Positions 32,820 through 46,350 are shown, counted from the stretch's first letter. The stretch: 64,000 nucleotides of DNA from Immersiella caudata (GCA_030512335.1 JAULSU010000001.1:4278001-4342000); one strand, 5' to 3'. A program made the numbers and translations. The notes: a model not told the origin generated them from the letters alone.

Positions 32820-34543
32820 CTAAGTCGTGTAGAAGAAATCAGGACGTTTGTCGCCCAGCTTTTCTATTTCCTGCTCCCCCAGCCCCTGAACCCAGCAGTC
32901 GCGGTCCCCTCTGCGGCGTGCTGCATTCTCCTTCCGCAGCAAGATCGTCATGAGAATTGACCCGCCAAATAGAAAGACTGTCATATACCCCAAGACAACA
33001 CCATGCCCTTGTAGGAAGCGCGGACTGTTGGAGTAAATGTTGCTGCTCACGATACCGTTCAAATTTCCCCAACCTATCACAAAGCCAAGGACCACGCCAC
33101 GCTTATAGACCCCCTCGGTGTTGTTGGCCATCCAAGTGATGGTATTAGAGATGCAAGGATAGATACCGAGAGCGCCAAGGAATGTGCCGGCGTATTGGAC
33201 GCCTGGTGCACTGGATCCTAACATCATGGCGAAGCCGACAATACCAAAGACGGAGACGATGATGTTGCACAGACCACGGGCGCGTGTACGGTCTGCAATA
33301 AAACCGACAACGACTGTCAGGGCGGCGGCGGCGGCGTATGGTGGAACGGAGAAAAGCTGGGATCGTATAACCGAAGTGTTCCACCCCATACTAGTGATGA
33401 TGGTAGGAAGGAAAAGTGAGAAGGCGTAAAGCGGCATGTCGCAGCCCATGTAAATGACCATCCCCAGCCACATCTTCCAATCCTTCACGGCATCCCAAAG
33501 GTAACTCATGCGGAAGCTCTCGTGGTTTGCTGAAGCCTGTTGATCAAGTTTGAGCCGGCGAATGACACGGGCTCGATCAACATCAGAAAGAAACTTTGCC
33601 TCGTCGGGAAAGTCGTGCACCATCCAAAACGAGACGATACCAACGACAATGGTCAAAAGCCCCTCGAGAATGAAGATCCAAGCCCAGCCAGGGAGGCCGC
33701 AAATGCCGTGCATGTTCTCAATGGCGGCAGCCAACAGGCCGCCGAACGAGCCTGATAGGGCGGCGGCAGAGAAGAAGATGGCGGCGCGGACACCAAATTC
33801 GGAACGTCTGTACCAGCAGGAAAGGTAGTAGTTGACGCCAGGAAATAGACCTGCCTCGGTCAGTCCAAGGAACCATCGTGCGGCCATTAGGCCACTCCAG
33901 TTCTTGACGAAGCCCATTCCCAACATGCTGGCACCCCAGAGGACCCTGGTGGGAGAGTAAGCACATAATCTTACATTGCAGGGCAACAAAGAAAGGAACC
34001 TAAACAGACGAGGAAGTCTCACATCGTTATAGGGATGAATATAGAGGGGCGCATCTTCTTGAGGAGGACGTTGGTCAGGGGCTCAAACACAGCGTAAGAG
34101 ACGAAAAAAATAGTCAGCGTGGCATTGTAGGTTGCGTCGACAAGACCCAGATCGGTACCGAGACCAGCAATTTTGGCGTTGCCGATGTTGGTTCGGTCCA
34201 AGAAGGCAAGAAGATAAAGAAAGCAAAGCTAGATACTCCAATGAGCCTCTTGACGGGACGGCAAGAAAAGATCGGCCTGGAAGGTGAGACTTACCCATGG
34301 CATGAGCTGCCAGTCCAACTTTTGGAGCAGCTTGCGATCCTGCGTGAGGTGGATAAGTTAGCGTGCATGGCAGTCCAAGGCGCACCGGTTCACACTGGGA
34401 CCAAGGCAAGGACTCACAACTTCGGCCTTTTCAGCGGCCGTCAGATGGGCATCGGGATCCGGGTTTAGACCCAAGCCACCCTCATCGTGGCTGCGATGGG
34501 CATCGCTAGACGGCCTTTCCTTGTCGTCGCCCATCTTTACCAT
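32820..34543 (-). CDS. MFS permease, anion:cation symporter (allantoate permease-like) family
   Basis: Exons (leftwards) are 34543-34418, 34339-34295 (45 nt), 34228-34023 and 33945-32820, giving 500 aa. All four introns-exons join in frame: AEKAEV, DRKLLQKLDWQLMPW, LCFLYLLAFLDRTNIGNAKI, then PIT-M-VLWGASMLGMG. The sequence is typical of the fungal Dal5/Tna1-type transporters, with 12 predicted membrane helices. DRTNIGNAKI follows helix 1, and ARWFLGLTEAGLFPGVNYYL lies in helix 4. The substrate cannot be inferred; relatives import nicotinate, allantoate, pantothenate, biotin precursors or other small anions. Start: ATG 34543 was chosen because upstream in-frame sequence has no ATG; ATG 34534 is possible. 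It stands alone, with no catabolic genes nearby. Confidence 0.9.
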
Positions 34544-37500
34544 GTACTCGAGGTAGAACCACCTCTCGTTCGGCTCGGTAGTGTTGGCTGAAATCCCAAA
34601 GAACACTACGGTCAGCCCGTGTTGAGCGAGCCCCTGCTGACGTCTGAAAGGGTCACACAAGGGAAGAGATTTGGCGGGACAAGGGGAACCGGGCGAGACC
34701 TGGTAAGACCCGGGGAAGCGAAGTTAAAGGCGATGAAAGGCGACGAAGCTTTGACAGCGGAGAGAGATGAGGAGAAATCAGGTGGTATACATAGACTTTA
34801 GATTTGGCTTGGTTTAGGGAGGAGGGGGGGGGGGGGGGGAGAGAACAAGTGACAACGCCGAAAGTGTGGAACTTTACTCACCCATCATGGCTCATGTTTG
34901 AACGGAATCAAGCCTTTGGCCCGCTGGCGTAGAGAGCGCGCGGATCCTTGCTCCACTCGGTCGTGCCGTTGACGTCGCGCCGCTGAGGGTGGGCTGGATG
35001 CGGGGAGGACGCCACAAGACGGCCAAGGCGGGTAGGCGGCGGATGACGTTCAGGGGTGTGCGATGGGCGAACCCGGGAATGGCTCGGCGATGCGTCGAGA
35101 TCTGCCAATCCGCGTGCTGTTTTCTCGGCGCGGATGTTGTTGAGGTGCAGCAGCGTATCCGGCAATTGGCTGAGGTGGCTGGGGGTGTGGTGGAGGCTCC
35201 AAGATCCCAAGGCACAGTAAGCACCATAGCAGGAATGGACGCGGGGATAGTTTGCGAGTGTGGAGAGAAGACCTGCCCTGCTGACCCGAGCTATAAGTAT
35301 GGCCGTGCTGGAAAGCAGCCAACCAGTCACTTCAGTTCCCAGAGAGCCCATCATGCAGATGTGTCTCGCCATGCTCGCCACGACATGTACCCGCAAACCG
35401 GACGCAATGACATGGGTACTGCGGCCTCCAGCAACCAAGGGGTTATTTCTGAGCGATCAACCGCATGCCGCCCCCCTTCTCGTCTCCGTACCCTGCCATC
35501 CAAGGCCAGGCCCGCCCCGGAGTGCATAGGCATTGGCTTGCCCCCGCTCTCGGTCTCAAAGGACCACGGCAACTGGGCACTAGGGCCTCGGGTGTCGGGC
35601 TTGGCCACGGGCTCACAGCTTTCGTCTCAGCCACGGACCGGGAGACCCTGTGCTATTGAGCGCTGGCCGTTCTAGAAAACGAGACCTGCGAGGTCTTCCG
35701 AGCTCGCCGGGGTGCGGACCGGGTTCTTGAGCTTGCTGTCCTGCGCGCGCTAGGGTTCGTGTGTCTGTATAAACCGCCAGGTTGAGTGTCTGTCTCACCC
35801 CCTCGTTCGAGGCCTAGAACCGGAGGACCGGAGAGAGCCTGCTGTGAAAGCGGACTGCTTGGGCGGCGAGCAACCCCAGCGGTGGGCTTTTGTGGCGTGC
35901 CCGCCTGACCGTCGACGCATGCCAGATAGATGGGTTCAACCAAGATAGCGGAGCCCGCATCCGTCGCATTGGGGCGTGATCGTGTCTCAGGTGTTATTCC
36001 AGACAGATTGACTGTGTGACTCAATATTTGGGCGTGTTGCGCTCGCCAGAGAACCAAGACATGGGTGAAGAACCTGACGTTACTACGGCCTTTACACGGC
36101 GGAGGCGTGTTGGGCTCGGCACGCTCAGCGACAGTGGTGCCCGTTCGGCTTGAGCGACGCGACAGAAGGACACCTCCCGTCTCGGGCGACCTTGAAACGG
36201 GCCGCAATCCAATTTCTTCTCATCAACCAACCACCCAGAGACGACAGCGACAGCCCGCAGCTCCAGGCACGACTGGGAATCCTTGAAGCAGGCAACCCGG
36301 CGGCACCCATCCATATCACTCTTGGCCTCCAGTCGTTGACTGGCTCCTGGCTCCTGGCTCGGAAAGAGAAGCCGCGATGCTGGCAACATGCTCGCCAGCA
36401 AGGTTCAACGAGGGACGCCACCAACCCGGCAACTCCGAACCCAATTCATCTCAGAAGCTTGGCTACACCGTATTGACCGTGTCATGGCAACCGTTTGTAT
36501 CCCGACACTTATCTCTCTGGTTCCTAATGGGCCTCGGGAGTGTTCCGAGTGTGGTTTGGCAGGCATGTCGCAGTTCTACAGGCCATCCCTGTCCAACCTC
36601 GTCCGACGAGTAGTGCCGATCGTCGAAGCAGAGTGCGTCCTTTCTACGCGCCTATCCGCTGTATGCCCGTGGTGAGAGGGACGTGTTCCTCCCTTTGCGT
36701 CTGGCAAGTCCGCGGCTGCGATGACAGCTATTGAGCAGGCATCCGGTATGACTGCGTACCAGCCACGTGCGGAGCTTGTTGTTGTGCCAGATCCAGGCTG
36801 CTGTTTGCGTGGTTCCTAAGTGGCCATTTGTGGCAGGACGCATGCTACCGCTGCATCTTCTGCGGCGGGTATCCGCCAGGTCCGGGTTTTGTCCCTTGAT
36901 GTACTTCTTCCAAAAAACTCCGTCTTTTCGCAAATATTTTGGTGCGTGGTCAAAAGGGTGGGACACCGGCCGCTGCCTCTTAAACACAAAGGTGGGACGC
37001 TAGATTATTCAGTATGCCACCTCCACCTGCTTCCAACGTCAGGATGAAGAGAGTGAAGGGTGTGTGGGCATGCATGCAGGGAAACGAGGCCCTCGTCGCT
37101 CGAAGCCAAGCCCCGAAGATGATCGGACAGGGCACCGGGAACGGAATCACCTAGACAATGAGTATGGGAATCGGAGACGCGTTGGGCTGCGGTTTCGACA
37201 TGCGTCTGCTGGGGTTTGCCGGAAGGTGTCGTTGGATTGGATCTCTTGGCTGAGGTCGGCAAGCGTTGCCAAGACGGGAAGAATGGAACTTCTACGCAGC
37301 GCTCGTGATCTGCCCAGAGTTGCCGAGAAGGCTTCGCCTTGAGCCCCAATCCAGATCGGGTCTCCACGCACCGCCGTGACCCCCCGTCGAGGCTACGTCT
37401 AGAAGCCAATCCTGCAACGGCGGTCACCCCCGAGAGCGGCGCCTGCACGCCATGTCAATGGTAGCATCGCCATCGCGTGATAACTCAGTTTTTGCTACTA

Positions 37501-38660
37501 ATCGGCGTGGCGGGAAGGACTGTGGTAGAGTCGACAGGAAATGGTTTCCGTCGTCATCCGTGAGACCCGAGATAGCTGCCGCAGGCCGGATTGGAGTTTG
37601 GGAAGCTGCGGCAGTTTGCCCGGGGCCGACGCAATCCCACGAAAAAGTGTTGCAAGGCTGCATTGGCACATCCCTCACCGCTTGGAGACTCGTGGCCATG
37701 AACTGAGATGCGGAGGGGTAATCGGCACGCATCTCGGTGCGCAGATGCTGTGCAACGCTGACCTGCGGGGTGCTGGTGGTCCTCGGAAATACGGCTGAAG
37801 GTTGCTGTTCGTCATCGAGCGGCCAGACGTAAGCATGGAATAGGAGCCAAGATAGCACCAGAAGCCCGCGGAAGGTGCATTTTCGAGGTTTGCATGCGAG
37901 CAATTCCCAGTCGCGATACCTCTTACTCCCGATTCCGGTCTGGTGTCATCGGTGATGCCGGCCGGGGCTGTGGTCACCAAACGTTATCGCCAATCGCCCC
38001 TTCAACAGACAAACCGCAGTGCGGATGCTCTCCGACACCGGCTGCATCAGCGGTGCGAAAAATGAGACGGACGAGTAAGATGGCTGGCCGTTGTGATGTC
38101 GGAGAATTCGGGCCTTTGGAGGTTGTCGTCGTAGCCAGCAACGCAGAAACCAGGAGTCCCTTTCAGATGCAAGGCACACCTTGTTTACCACACGCGCAGA
38201 GAGCAGATGCCGAGAACGCGCACAGATATTTTCTGAGCGTGGCTCAGATTATGTCATCCGCCTGCCCCGTCTCCCCACATCGTGCTTCCCCGCATGGAGC
38301 TGATCAACGACCGCAAGACATTTCTCCAAAGCTGAGACCCCACGGCAAACCCCAATTCAGGACGGACGAGGCCATGTCAGCAGCCCGCACACTCCGCCTG
38401 ACCTCCGAAGTTGCGCCCGGGAGCCTCCCTGCTCCGAAAGATCTCTCCTTGCCTAGCGCGAACGGATTCTCTGCTCAATTCCCACTATCCTCCAGCGAGG
38501 CCAGCCCAGTGGAGGCTCCGGCTCCCTTAGTTGTCCCCCACCGACCACCGCCGTTCCGCTGTTTCGTGTGCGCTCCGCCGCGGCCTTCCGGCCTCGGTTC
38601 CCCGTAACAGTCAGTGTCAGCATCATTGCTCTCTGCAAAGGGACTCACAGTTTTGCCGCC
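34544..38660. other. Long gene-free region (4.1 kb)
   Basis: No gene found. Frames up to 228 codons occur (e.g. 34989-35675, 37894-38607) but run antisense to other equally long frames and resemble no family. Presumably carries the divergent promoters of the permease and the monooxygenase, plus unexplained sequence. Confidence 0.5.
34824..34839 (+). repeat. G16 homopolymer
   Basis: Sixteen consecutive G, about 280 bp upstream of the permease start codon (C run on its coding strand). Confidence 0.9.
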
Positions 38661-41003
38661 ATGCCGAAAACTGTTTGCATCGTCGGTGTGTCTTCCCGAT
38701 TTGTACTTCTCCCTGGAAGTCGGATGTTTGTTCTGACACTGACGCCGTCTGCTCAGGGGCTGGCCCCTCCGGTCTTGTTGCTGCAAAGTCGTTGCTCCAC
38801 GACGTGCCCAGTGGCACCTTTGACGTGACCATCTTCGACTCGCAACCGCGTCTTGGCGGCCTGTGGCCCTCCAGCAAAGATGACTCCGCAGGCCTCATCC
38901 ACCCGCTCATGGTAGCCAACCAAAGCAAACACACCGTCCAGTTCAGTGATCTGGCTTGGGAGGACAGCGTCCCTGAGTTTCCCCGTGCGTGGCAGATTGG
39001 CTGTTACCTCGGACGTTACTCCCAGACATACTGTCGCGACGCCAAGCTACGGCTTGGGACTCGGGTTGAAAAGGCCGAGCCCCTTTCGTCTGCAGATCGA
39101 CAATGGCGCGTTAGGGTCCTTCCCGATGGCGGCGATGCCCAGGAATATACATTTAACTACCTCCTGGTTGCTTCTGGTGTCTTCTCCAAGTCTTTCTGCC
39201 CCCCGCTAGCGTCCACGGACCAGACAACCCCAATCCTGCACAGTAGCCAGTACCGCGATCTCTCCTCATTGCTTGGAAACTCCAACAACGATGGCGGCAA
39301 GATCCTCGTTGCGGGTGGGCAGATGTCGGGAGTCGAGATTGCCGGCACCATAGCGGCTCATCTCTCGTCGGCAAGACACGCACCTGGTTCTAGCCTCCTC
39401 CCAAACGCGGATAAGTACCATGTACATCACATCACACCAAGACCCGCTTGGGTTTTTCCTCTGTTCACTTCACCAAAGGTATGGGCCCAGACCTGGACTG
39501 TCAAGGCACCCTGTCGTTAACAACAGCTCGTAGCCTACCTCGTCTTCCCCCCCGTTTCTCCCTGTGGACCTGGTGTCATACAACCTCGCCAACCGAACCG
39601 AGCCGTTGACGAACACACAAGGCCATATTTCTGAAGATGCAGCGAAGGCCCTCCATGGCCTCTTCCGGACGGCAGTTGGCACGACCCAGTCCGCGTTCTC
39701 TCCTGCTGTCGCGGTCACGGACGATGAGACGAGCAAGCCCCCCTATCTAGCCATGAGCGACAACTACTTGGAATTCGTCAGATCCGGCGTCATATCTGTG
39801 TCTCGGGGGAAACTAGAGTCTATCTCAGATCGGGTTGCCACGATATCACCATCGAAGGAAAAGGTAGCCGATATCGCAGCGGTCATATTCGCTACTGGGT
39901 TCGAGTCCGTCGCCGCAGTCTCGTACCTCTCTCCCCCCGTCTTGGAGACCTTGTCCATGTGTTCCTCTGACCTAAACAACACGTTTGCGTTGGCATTTCA
40001 CGGCACTCACCATCCCTCCCTACCCACGCTAGGCTTTGTCGGTTTCTATCGCTCGCCATACTGGGGGGTAGCTGAGATGCAAGCCCGCTTCATCACTGCC
40101 ATGTGGGCAGCCGGCGGGCCATCGTCTTCCTCTCTGCCCCGGCCAATGCGGACGGCGCTGGAGGGCGACAGCTCCATTGAGAGAACGATTGGTCTCCGAT
40201 CAGACCCAAGGGCGTCGCAGTTCCCAATGGGCGACTACGCGTGGCTGATGCAGGAGTTTTCTACGGCTCTCGGACTGGAACGCTCTCCGCCACCGGAAAA
40301 GATGCCCCAACTGCCACCTGCGGGTAAGCAGATGAATGTCTTGACGCCCGCCCGCTACCCTGCCAGATCTCTGAGCGAAGCTCAGAGAGCGGAGGTTTCG
40401 AAATCATTGGAACAGACAGCAGATGTAGCTCTGGCGGGGCTCTCATCACCCAAGTTTGTTTCCAGGGCGGTCTTCCGCTCGCTCCTCGGCGAGTGGAAAC
40501 TTGAGCGAGATCTCATCAGTCAGCTACCAAGTCACCCCAGTGGGCATTTTAGCGGAAGAGCAAACTTTCTTCTCCGAGAAGGGACTCGAGACGGGCGGGA
40601 GAGCCAGTTTGACAGATTAGAGGCGGATGGAGATGCCGGAATGGAGTATCTCTACGTCGAGGAAGGTGACTTCAAAGCCTCGAACGGCCTGACTTTCCGC
40701 GCCATGAGGCGATATGTCTGGCGATACAATGACGCCACGGACCGGCTTAGTGTTTGGTTTGTCAAGACAGATGACCAGAAAAGAGCTGACTATCTCTTCC
40801 ACGAGGTGGACTTTGCACTCCCCGGCAACGAGGATGACGGAAAGGGGTGGCGAGCAACAGCAGGCCATCTTTGTATCGACGACTTCTACGATGTCAACTA
40901 TGAATTCCGCTTCGGCGCTGTCAATCTCAATGACTGGCGACTTGCATATACAGTCAAAGGCCCGAAGAAGGACTACACAATTTCTGGTTTCTATACACGA
41001 TAG
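38661..41003 (+). CDS. Flavin-containing monooxygenase fused to a DUF6314 domain
   Basis: Exons are 38661-38685 (25 nt), 38757-39478 and 39534-41003, giving 738 aa. FAD-binding GAGPSG at 9-14 is split by intron 1 and restored by splicing. The second dinucleotide site is VAGGQMSGVEIAG; the ATG-type motif is FATGFESV. From about residue 562 a separate domain begins at FRSLLGEWKLERDL and runs to the end (LAYTVKGPKKDYTISGFYTR). It matches DUF6314, a small lipocalin-like or calycin-like domain normally seen alone in bacteria. FAD/NADPH enzymes of this group oxygenate nitrogen, sulfur or ketone substrates. The extra domain may bind a product or ligand (inference). Intron 2 (gtatgg donor) ends at the tag of 39531-39533, which otherwise would be an in-frame stop. 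Confidence 0.88.
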
Positions 41004-44000
41004 AAGAATTAACCGAACGATGGCATCCTTCGACATCGAACACCCAGAGCTACCGCTGGGCAGCGACATCCCAAAAGGTGCATCGGTCCCATGACTCGAG
41101 AACTTCATGTCTCGTGCTCGGTACCCACCCCCCAAATCCGCCGAATTTCCCTTTACAGAGCTGAAGGAGTTGTGCAGCATCGCAAAGACACCCCCGTCCC
41201 CTAGGTTCATGGGTCAAGTCGGGTAGGAACAAGCATCAAATTATAGCTGCTGTGCTGCAACCTGTCGGATCCCCGAGTACCCATGAAGAAACCCATGACA
41301 GCAGGTTTGTCACAGCTTAACGTATCCAGAATCTCGGTTTGGATCTCCGGGAGTCAGCATTATCTGTGAAACGCAATTTGGAGGGGAGGACAGGCTGGTG
41401 TTGGGGGGGAGAAGCCATATCTCGACCTTGACCTGACGCCATGTCATGCGCCTGAGCGTGTCTGCCGAAGGCTTACAGGCAAAGAGCCATTTCTGGAGCC
41501 TTTCTCTAGGTTTACGAGCTAAGGCGGAATCCGGTTGGTCAAGCTACTCACCTGATGTCCTCTTTCGATCCAATATGCAATGTTCCCGGCCACTTGATAG
41601 TCATTCAAATTGAGGTGACGATGATAGCATCTCGTGATTTAGCCTTTACTATTTTCAAACCTTTTATCACCCTCCCTGTCAATGCAGCCATCCACGCCAT
41701 CAAAAAGGGTATGGATGATAAGGATGGTTCAGTTGCGACATGAGCCCGGTTTCTAGGTAGTGGATTCATTCATGGATCCATCGAACAGGTTGATAAACAG
41801 GCATGTCGGCAAATTTCTGTTCTTGATGCGCTGGACTGTGGTCTCTCTCCAATTCCTACGTGACCAAGACATGATATGGCTAATGCAGGTACAGTTTGCA
41901 GCGAGATTCAAGGTTGCTCTCTCCCAGTCACTGTTGAGAGCACATCGCAACAGCAGGGATGAGTCTGTAACGAGACAATTATGCGCGCTTGTTCTCGGCG
42001 CAGGGAACACAGCGTTGGTACGCACAGTGAGATAGGTACACAACATCGACAAGGGACTGCTGCTTCATCCTCCGAAGCGTCCATTTGAAAAAGCGATGCA
42101 GCTGAAAGATACAGCCGTCCATTGATATGTGCATTCGCAAACCGTCTTCTAACTGGCCCGTCCGCCGCTAGCCAAGCAGGCGGCTTCCAATAGAAGGCAA
42201 ACTTACACAAAGTGGCAGCCCAGCCGGGCGGAGATAAAGGGGGGGAAGTGGACGGAGGCGTTCTGCACTCAAACGTCGTATCACGGGTGATGCTGCCGTT
42301 GCCCAATCGCAGGAAAAATTCAAAGGGGAGGCGAGGTCTCAAGGCATCACCGCCTCTGCAGGCAGCCGCATTGGCAAAAAGCCAAGTAGACTCGATGTGC
42401 CTGAAGGTCATCCTGGCTCACCCGCCCGAATGCCTTCGATTTTTTTTATTTTCATCTTGCATCTTGCCCGAGGTGCGCTTGATCCAGTGCTTCCTCAGCC
42501 GCCGCCATGCGACCCACTGTGCTGGAGGCTAGCACGCTGCCGGCGCAGGTCCAATGATTGCCGCCTCCTTATGAGGCAGGAACGAACAGGAGCTTGAGGG
42601 AGTTTGGACCGGATTGGATCTGGGGAAGCTGCAGCATGGTGGTCCACTTCTGCTCTCCTCGTCGAGCTCTCCTCCCCGGGTCGTCTCATTTGGAGAATGT
42701 ATGCGATTATTCTTCAGACGGATTGGCAGAGAGACACCATCTATCTAACGCGGGAGCGTGTGCACACTGCCGGCTTTTTGTTTCTGCATGAGACCATCCT
42801 ACCCGGCCGATCAGAAGCGCAGAAGCCCTAGAAGCTTCAGGGCAGTCCGCCAGACACCGGTACGGGGATGGGAGTTTGGGCCCACCTAGTCCATGACGGC
42901 AATGGCTTGCATCGTGCGGTTCACCGCTCATCCAATGTTTGCTGCCCCCCCACAAGCCTCCCAAGCCACCCCGTCTTCGACCTTTCTCCCGCTATCTGTC
43001 GGGCCCGAGTGCAAACGAAAGAATAGGAGAGACGTCTTGGCTCTGACGAAATCTGAAAACCTGCAACCGCTAGCACGCTATCGTCCGGTCTGGAATCAGC
43101 CCCATTGACTCACTAGTGCTCCGCGGGCCGCATCTGCACGCCATTCAATCCGCGATGACGGCTCCTTCGGTGGCTTTACCGCTTTTGTCATCTCAAGTTC
43201 TCAACAACTTCACTTCATCCACCTGCGAGTGTTCAACCCCCTGCGTCCGAACCACAATGGCGGCTGGCTGAGTCTCGGGCTCCCTCGACGACAACTGCAT
43301 TCATCGGCTCCCGAGGTCAGCCTCCAGCTCTGGGCCAAAATGCAGCTGATATGAAGCCGGCATGCTGTGAACCGCAGCACGTCCACAACACCCAATCAAG
43401 AGCGCATCACGGCACCCTCCCGTTGCACAGCCAATTTGGAGTGAATCCGAATCTCTGGCAGGAGGAGAGCACCAGCACCACCAGCACCACCAGCACCAGC
43501 GACGGCGGCGGCACCAGACAAGACAAAACAGCCAAGACCAACGTCCACATCCACCAGCAGTCATCACCACGCCCACGTCCTCGGCGCAAAGTGCCTGCCG
43601 CCAACGCTGCGCCATCAGTTGTGCAAAGCAACGCAGCTCGCCAGACTCGATACTGCGTGCCAGCAGCCGCCAGACAGGTCTGATCGACCACGTCACTTGA
43701 AAACGCCGAGGCGCTCCGCGGATTCACTGCCGCTGCGGGTTTTCGATCGTTCGTCAAATAGAGGCTCATATCCAATCCAGCCTTTGGGGCCTCGACGGGT
43801 GGAGGTGAAGTTTGCTTCCCCGGCAAACAGGTGGCGTGTAGGCCTCTGCCTCTTAAAAGCTAGCGCCCAGCCCAGAGGCGTTTTTGTCAGGCTTCTTTCG
43901 TGTTGGCACACCGGTCCGGCACCTGATACTAGTGCATCGTCACCCATCTGCCACCACCCCAACCGCCTTCCCACCTTGTCACTTGTTGGCTCCGAAGCCT

Positions 44001-44609
44001 TCGACCTCGTGGGCCGATCAGGCTTCGACACGGTGTGGCTGCCGTTCAGCTGTCTCGCATCCCTCCCTGGCTCTTCTTCCCCAGACACTTCGGCCTTGTC
44101 TCTGTCTTCCCCTCTAACCCCCCTTCCCCTCCCCCTTTCTCGCCCGTGGGCAACTTTTCCTGTGGGTAACTCCCTCGTGGCTCTGAGCTGGATTTGCCTC
44201 TCTTGGCGGCGCCCAGAATCAACGGACACGGAGACAAACATCGACCCCTCTTTTGCCCCCCTGATTTGGGTTCCCCATTGGTCTTCGAGGCTTGAAGGCG
44301 CCGTTCTTGCAAGCCGCCCAGCATATGCCATACCCAGGCAGCCATTCATGGCCCAATCCAGAGCTCTGCAACAGCAACAGCCCCGACAACAGAGACACCT
44401 GCGCACCCACACTCACACCGTAACCACCCAGTGCCCAGTCTCGCGGGACCGTGACATCCACTCCGCGCTGCCTTCCCCTCAGGAAGCCACGTCGATCCAG
44501 CTTCCCGAAGCTGATTCCGAGGGTGGTTAGATTGCATCCCATCACACCATCCAATTAATATATCTTTGTTTCTGTCTCTCGTCGACATCCTCCCCTCCCC
44601 TCTCTCACC
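41004..44609. other. Long gene-free region (3.6 kb)
   Basis: No gene found. 41250-42100 is relatively AT-rich. A trinucleotide-like repeat (accagcacc units then ggcggc) lies at about 43469-43513. A 303-codon frame at 43619-44530 overlaps a 239-codon antisense frame and was rejected. The last 500 bp are CT-rich and likely form the promoter and leader of the GPCR gene. Confidence 0.5.
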
Positions 44610-46350
44610 ATGTCCAACGCCCTCGCCATCAACCCTGGGGTTAGCAGCTATATGAATCTCACCGGAACAGAGCGCGACATCATCCAGAATGTCGAGAGAG
44701 CCGGTGCTTCTCTCAGCCTGGTTGGTGTCGGTTTCGTCTTCGTCGCCTACGGCATGTTTAAGCGCCTCCGAACTGTCCCGAACACCTTCATTCTATTCGC
44801 CTCGATAGCCAACGTGGGGGCAAGCGCCGCATGCCTCATCGGCTACGATGGCATTGTCGCCGGAGATGAGTCGGCGTTGTGTCAGATTCAGGGCTTCCTC
44901 CTAGAGATGTGAGGCACCCTTCCTTTCCCCTCAGCTCCGCTCTTGTCAAACCAAAACTGACTTGGAGTTCCAAGGTTCATGCAATCCGATCCGTGGTGGT
45001 CCCTAGCCATGGCGGTTAATGTATTTCTGGTCTTCTTCTTCGCGGCCAACCCCAACTCCTTTCGTAGCTACCTCTGGCTGTATAGCCTGGTGTGCTTCGG
45101 CCTCCCAGGGGTTCCGGCTGTGATCTGTCTGTTCTATATGCCAACCGGAAGCAAAATGTACGGCAACGCAACGGTGAGTCTTGCCACACCTCCTGCCCGT
45201 TTGGTCTAACCGCCACTGCGATCGAGATCTAACCCCCTATGTCTTTAGCTGTGGTGTTGGTTCAGCGATGAGTTTAACCAGCTCCGTATCTTCCTATACT
45301 ACATGCCCATCTGGATGTGTATCATGCTCTCCAACGTCATCTACGTTTGTGTTGGTTACAGTGTCTTTCACCAACGCAACCAACTGCGCAACTTGACCTT
45401 GAGCAACCAAGCAAGGGGCGCCGCCGATGAAAGGAACTCGGCAGAGAAGGTGAGCTTCAGTTGGATACTTCGTTGCCACATGCCCCTCTCGTCCCAACTG
45501 CATCGTCTGCCATGTGTTCCACCGAGCTACGTCACTGGTGGTTCCCGCGCTGGCCGCACGTACGCCGAATGGACTTTGCTGACGGAATTTCTTGGGTACT
45601 TTACAGGGCCAAGCAGGACATCCAAGCTCCTACGGAACGGTGACCACCGAGGTCCAAGTTACCGCCGAATCCTCAGACAGCCGAACGATCACGCCACCTT
45701 TGACCCCAACCCCCTCCATGACGGCTGTACTACACACTCCGTCCAACAACAACAACAACTTGCAGCCGTGGCCGTCTCCGTCGGAGAACCGAGAATTTCC
45801 GCGACCCGCCGCCTCTCGAGCCAACAACAATCCGTTTACGAGCGTTTCCAGTGTCACATGTACACAGACCCGCAAGAGCCCCCGCAGGGGACATCTGTTT
45901 TCGAGAGTCAGGAGACCATGGAATCGATTTCTCAGGAAGCTCCGCAATCTGGACCCGATTAAGCTCGCATACCTCCGCACCTCGTTCGTGTTCGCCCTTT
46001 CGATTCTCATCACCTGGACGCCCAGCAGCATCAACCGCGTCTACTCGTTTGTTCACCCGCAAAGCACGAGCTACTGGCTTAACCTCGCCAGCGCCGTGGT
46101 TCTTCCGCTCCAGGGTGTCTGGAACGGTGTTATTTTCTGCGCCACGAGCTGGTCGGTGCTGAAAGAAGAGGTGAAGGCATGGAAGACTCGACACTGGGTC
46201 AGCTCTGACTCGCAGCGATTGCCCAGCGGTGACCTACGACGTCGTCAGGGACATGGGAACGACTTTGCTCCGAGGGAGTTCAACGACAGGGAGCGCGAGA
46301 GCAGTCCGCGCGTGAGCACTATGCGTGTTATTCGTGGTGGTTCGTTATGA
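44610..46350 (+). CDS. cAMP-receptor-like G-protein-coupled receptor
   Basis: Exons are 44610-44908, 44975-45173, 45249-45449 and 45607-46350, giving 480 aa. It is a seven-helix protein of the Dictyostelium cAMP-receptor-like class found in filamentous fungi. Helix 1 is LSLVGVGFVFVAYGMFKRL, followed by NTFILFASIANVGASAACLIG, then MFMQSDPWWSLAMAVNVFLV. IFLYYMPIWMCIMLSNVIYV is helix 5. A long cytosolic loop of about 150 residues, rich in Ser/Thr/Asn (contains NNNNN), separates helix 5 from YLRTSFVFALSILITWTPSSI (helix 6). Helix 7 contains YWLNLASAVVLPLQGVWNGV. The C-tail is charged. It should couple to heterotrimeric G proteins at the plasma membrane; the ligand is unknown. Intron 3 lies where the long loop begins. 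Confidence 0.9.

Noticed and set aside
34989..35675. 228-codon frame in the gene-poor region
   Set aside because: Overlaps antisense frames of similar size, no motif, no codon bias.
37894..38607. 237-codon frame ending just before the monooxygenase
   Set aside because: The monooxygenase starts cleanly at 38661 with GAGPSG restored by splicing; this frame has no resemblance to any family and is not needed.
43619..44530. 303-codon open frame upstream of the GPCR gene
   Set aside because: It overlaps a 239-codon antisense frame, has no family resemblance, is low in helix or strand pattern, and lies in the CT-rich leader and promoter zone. Long random frames are expected in GC-rich DNA.
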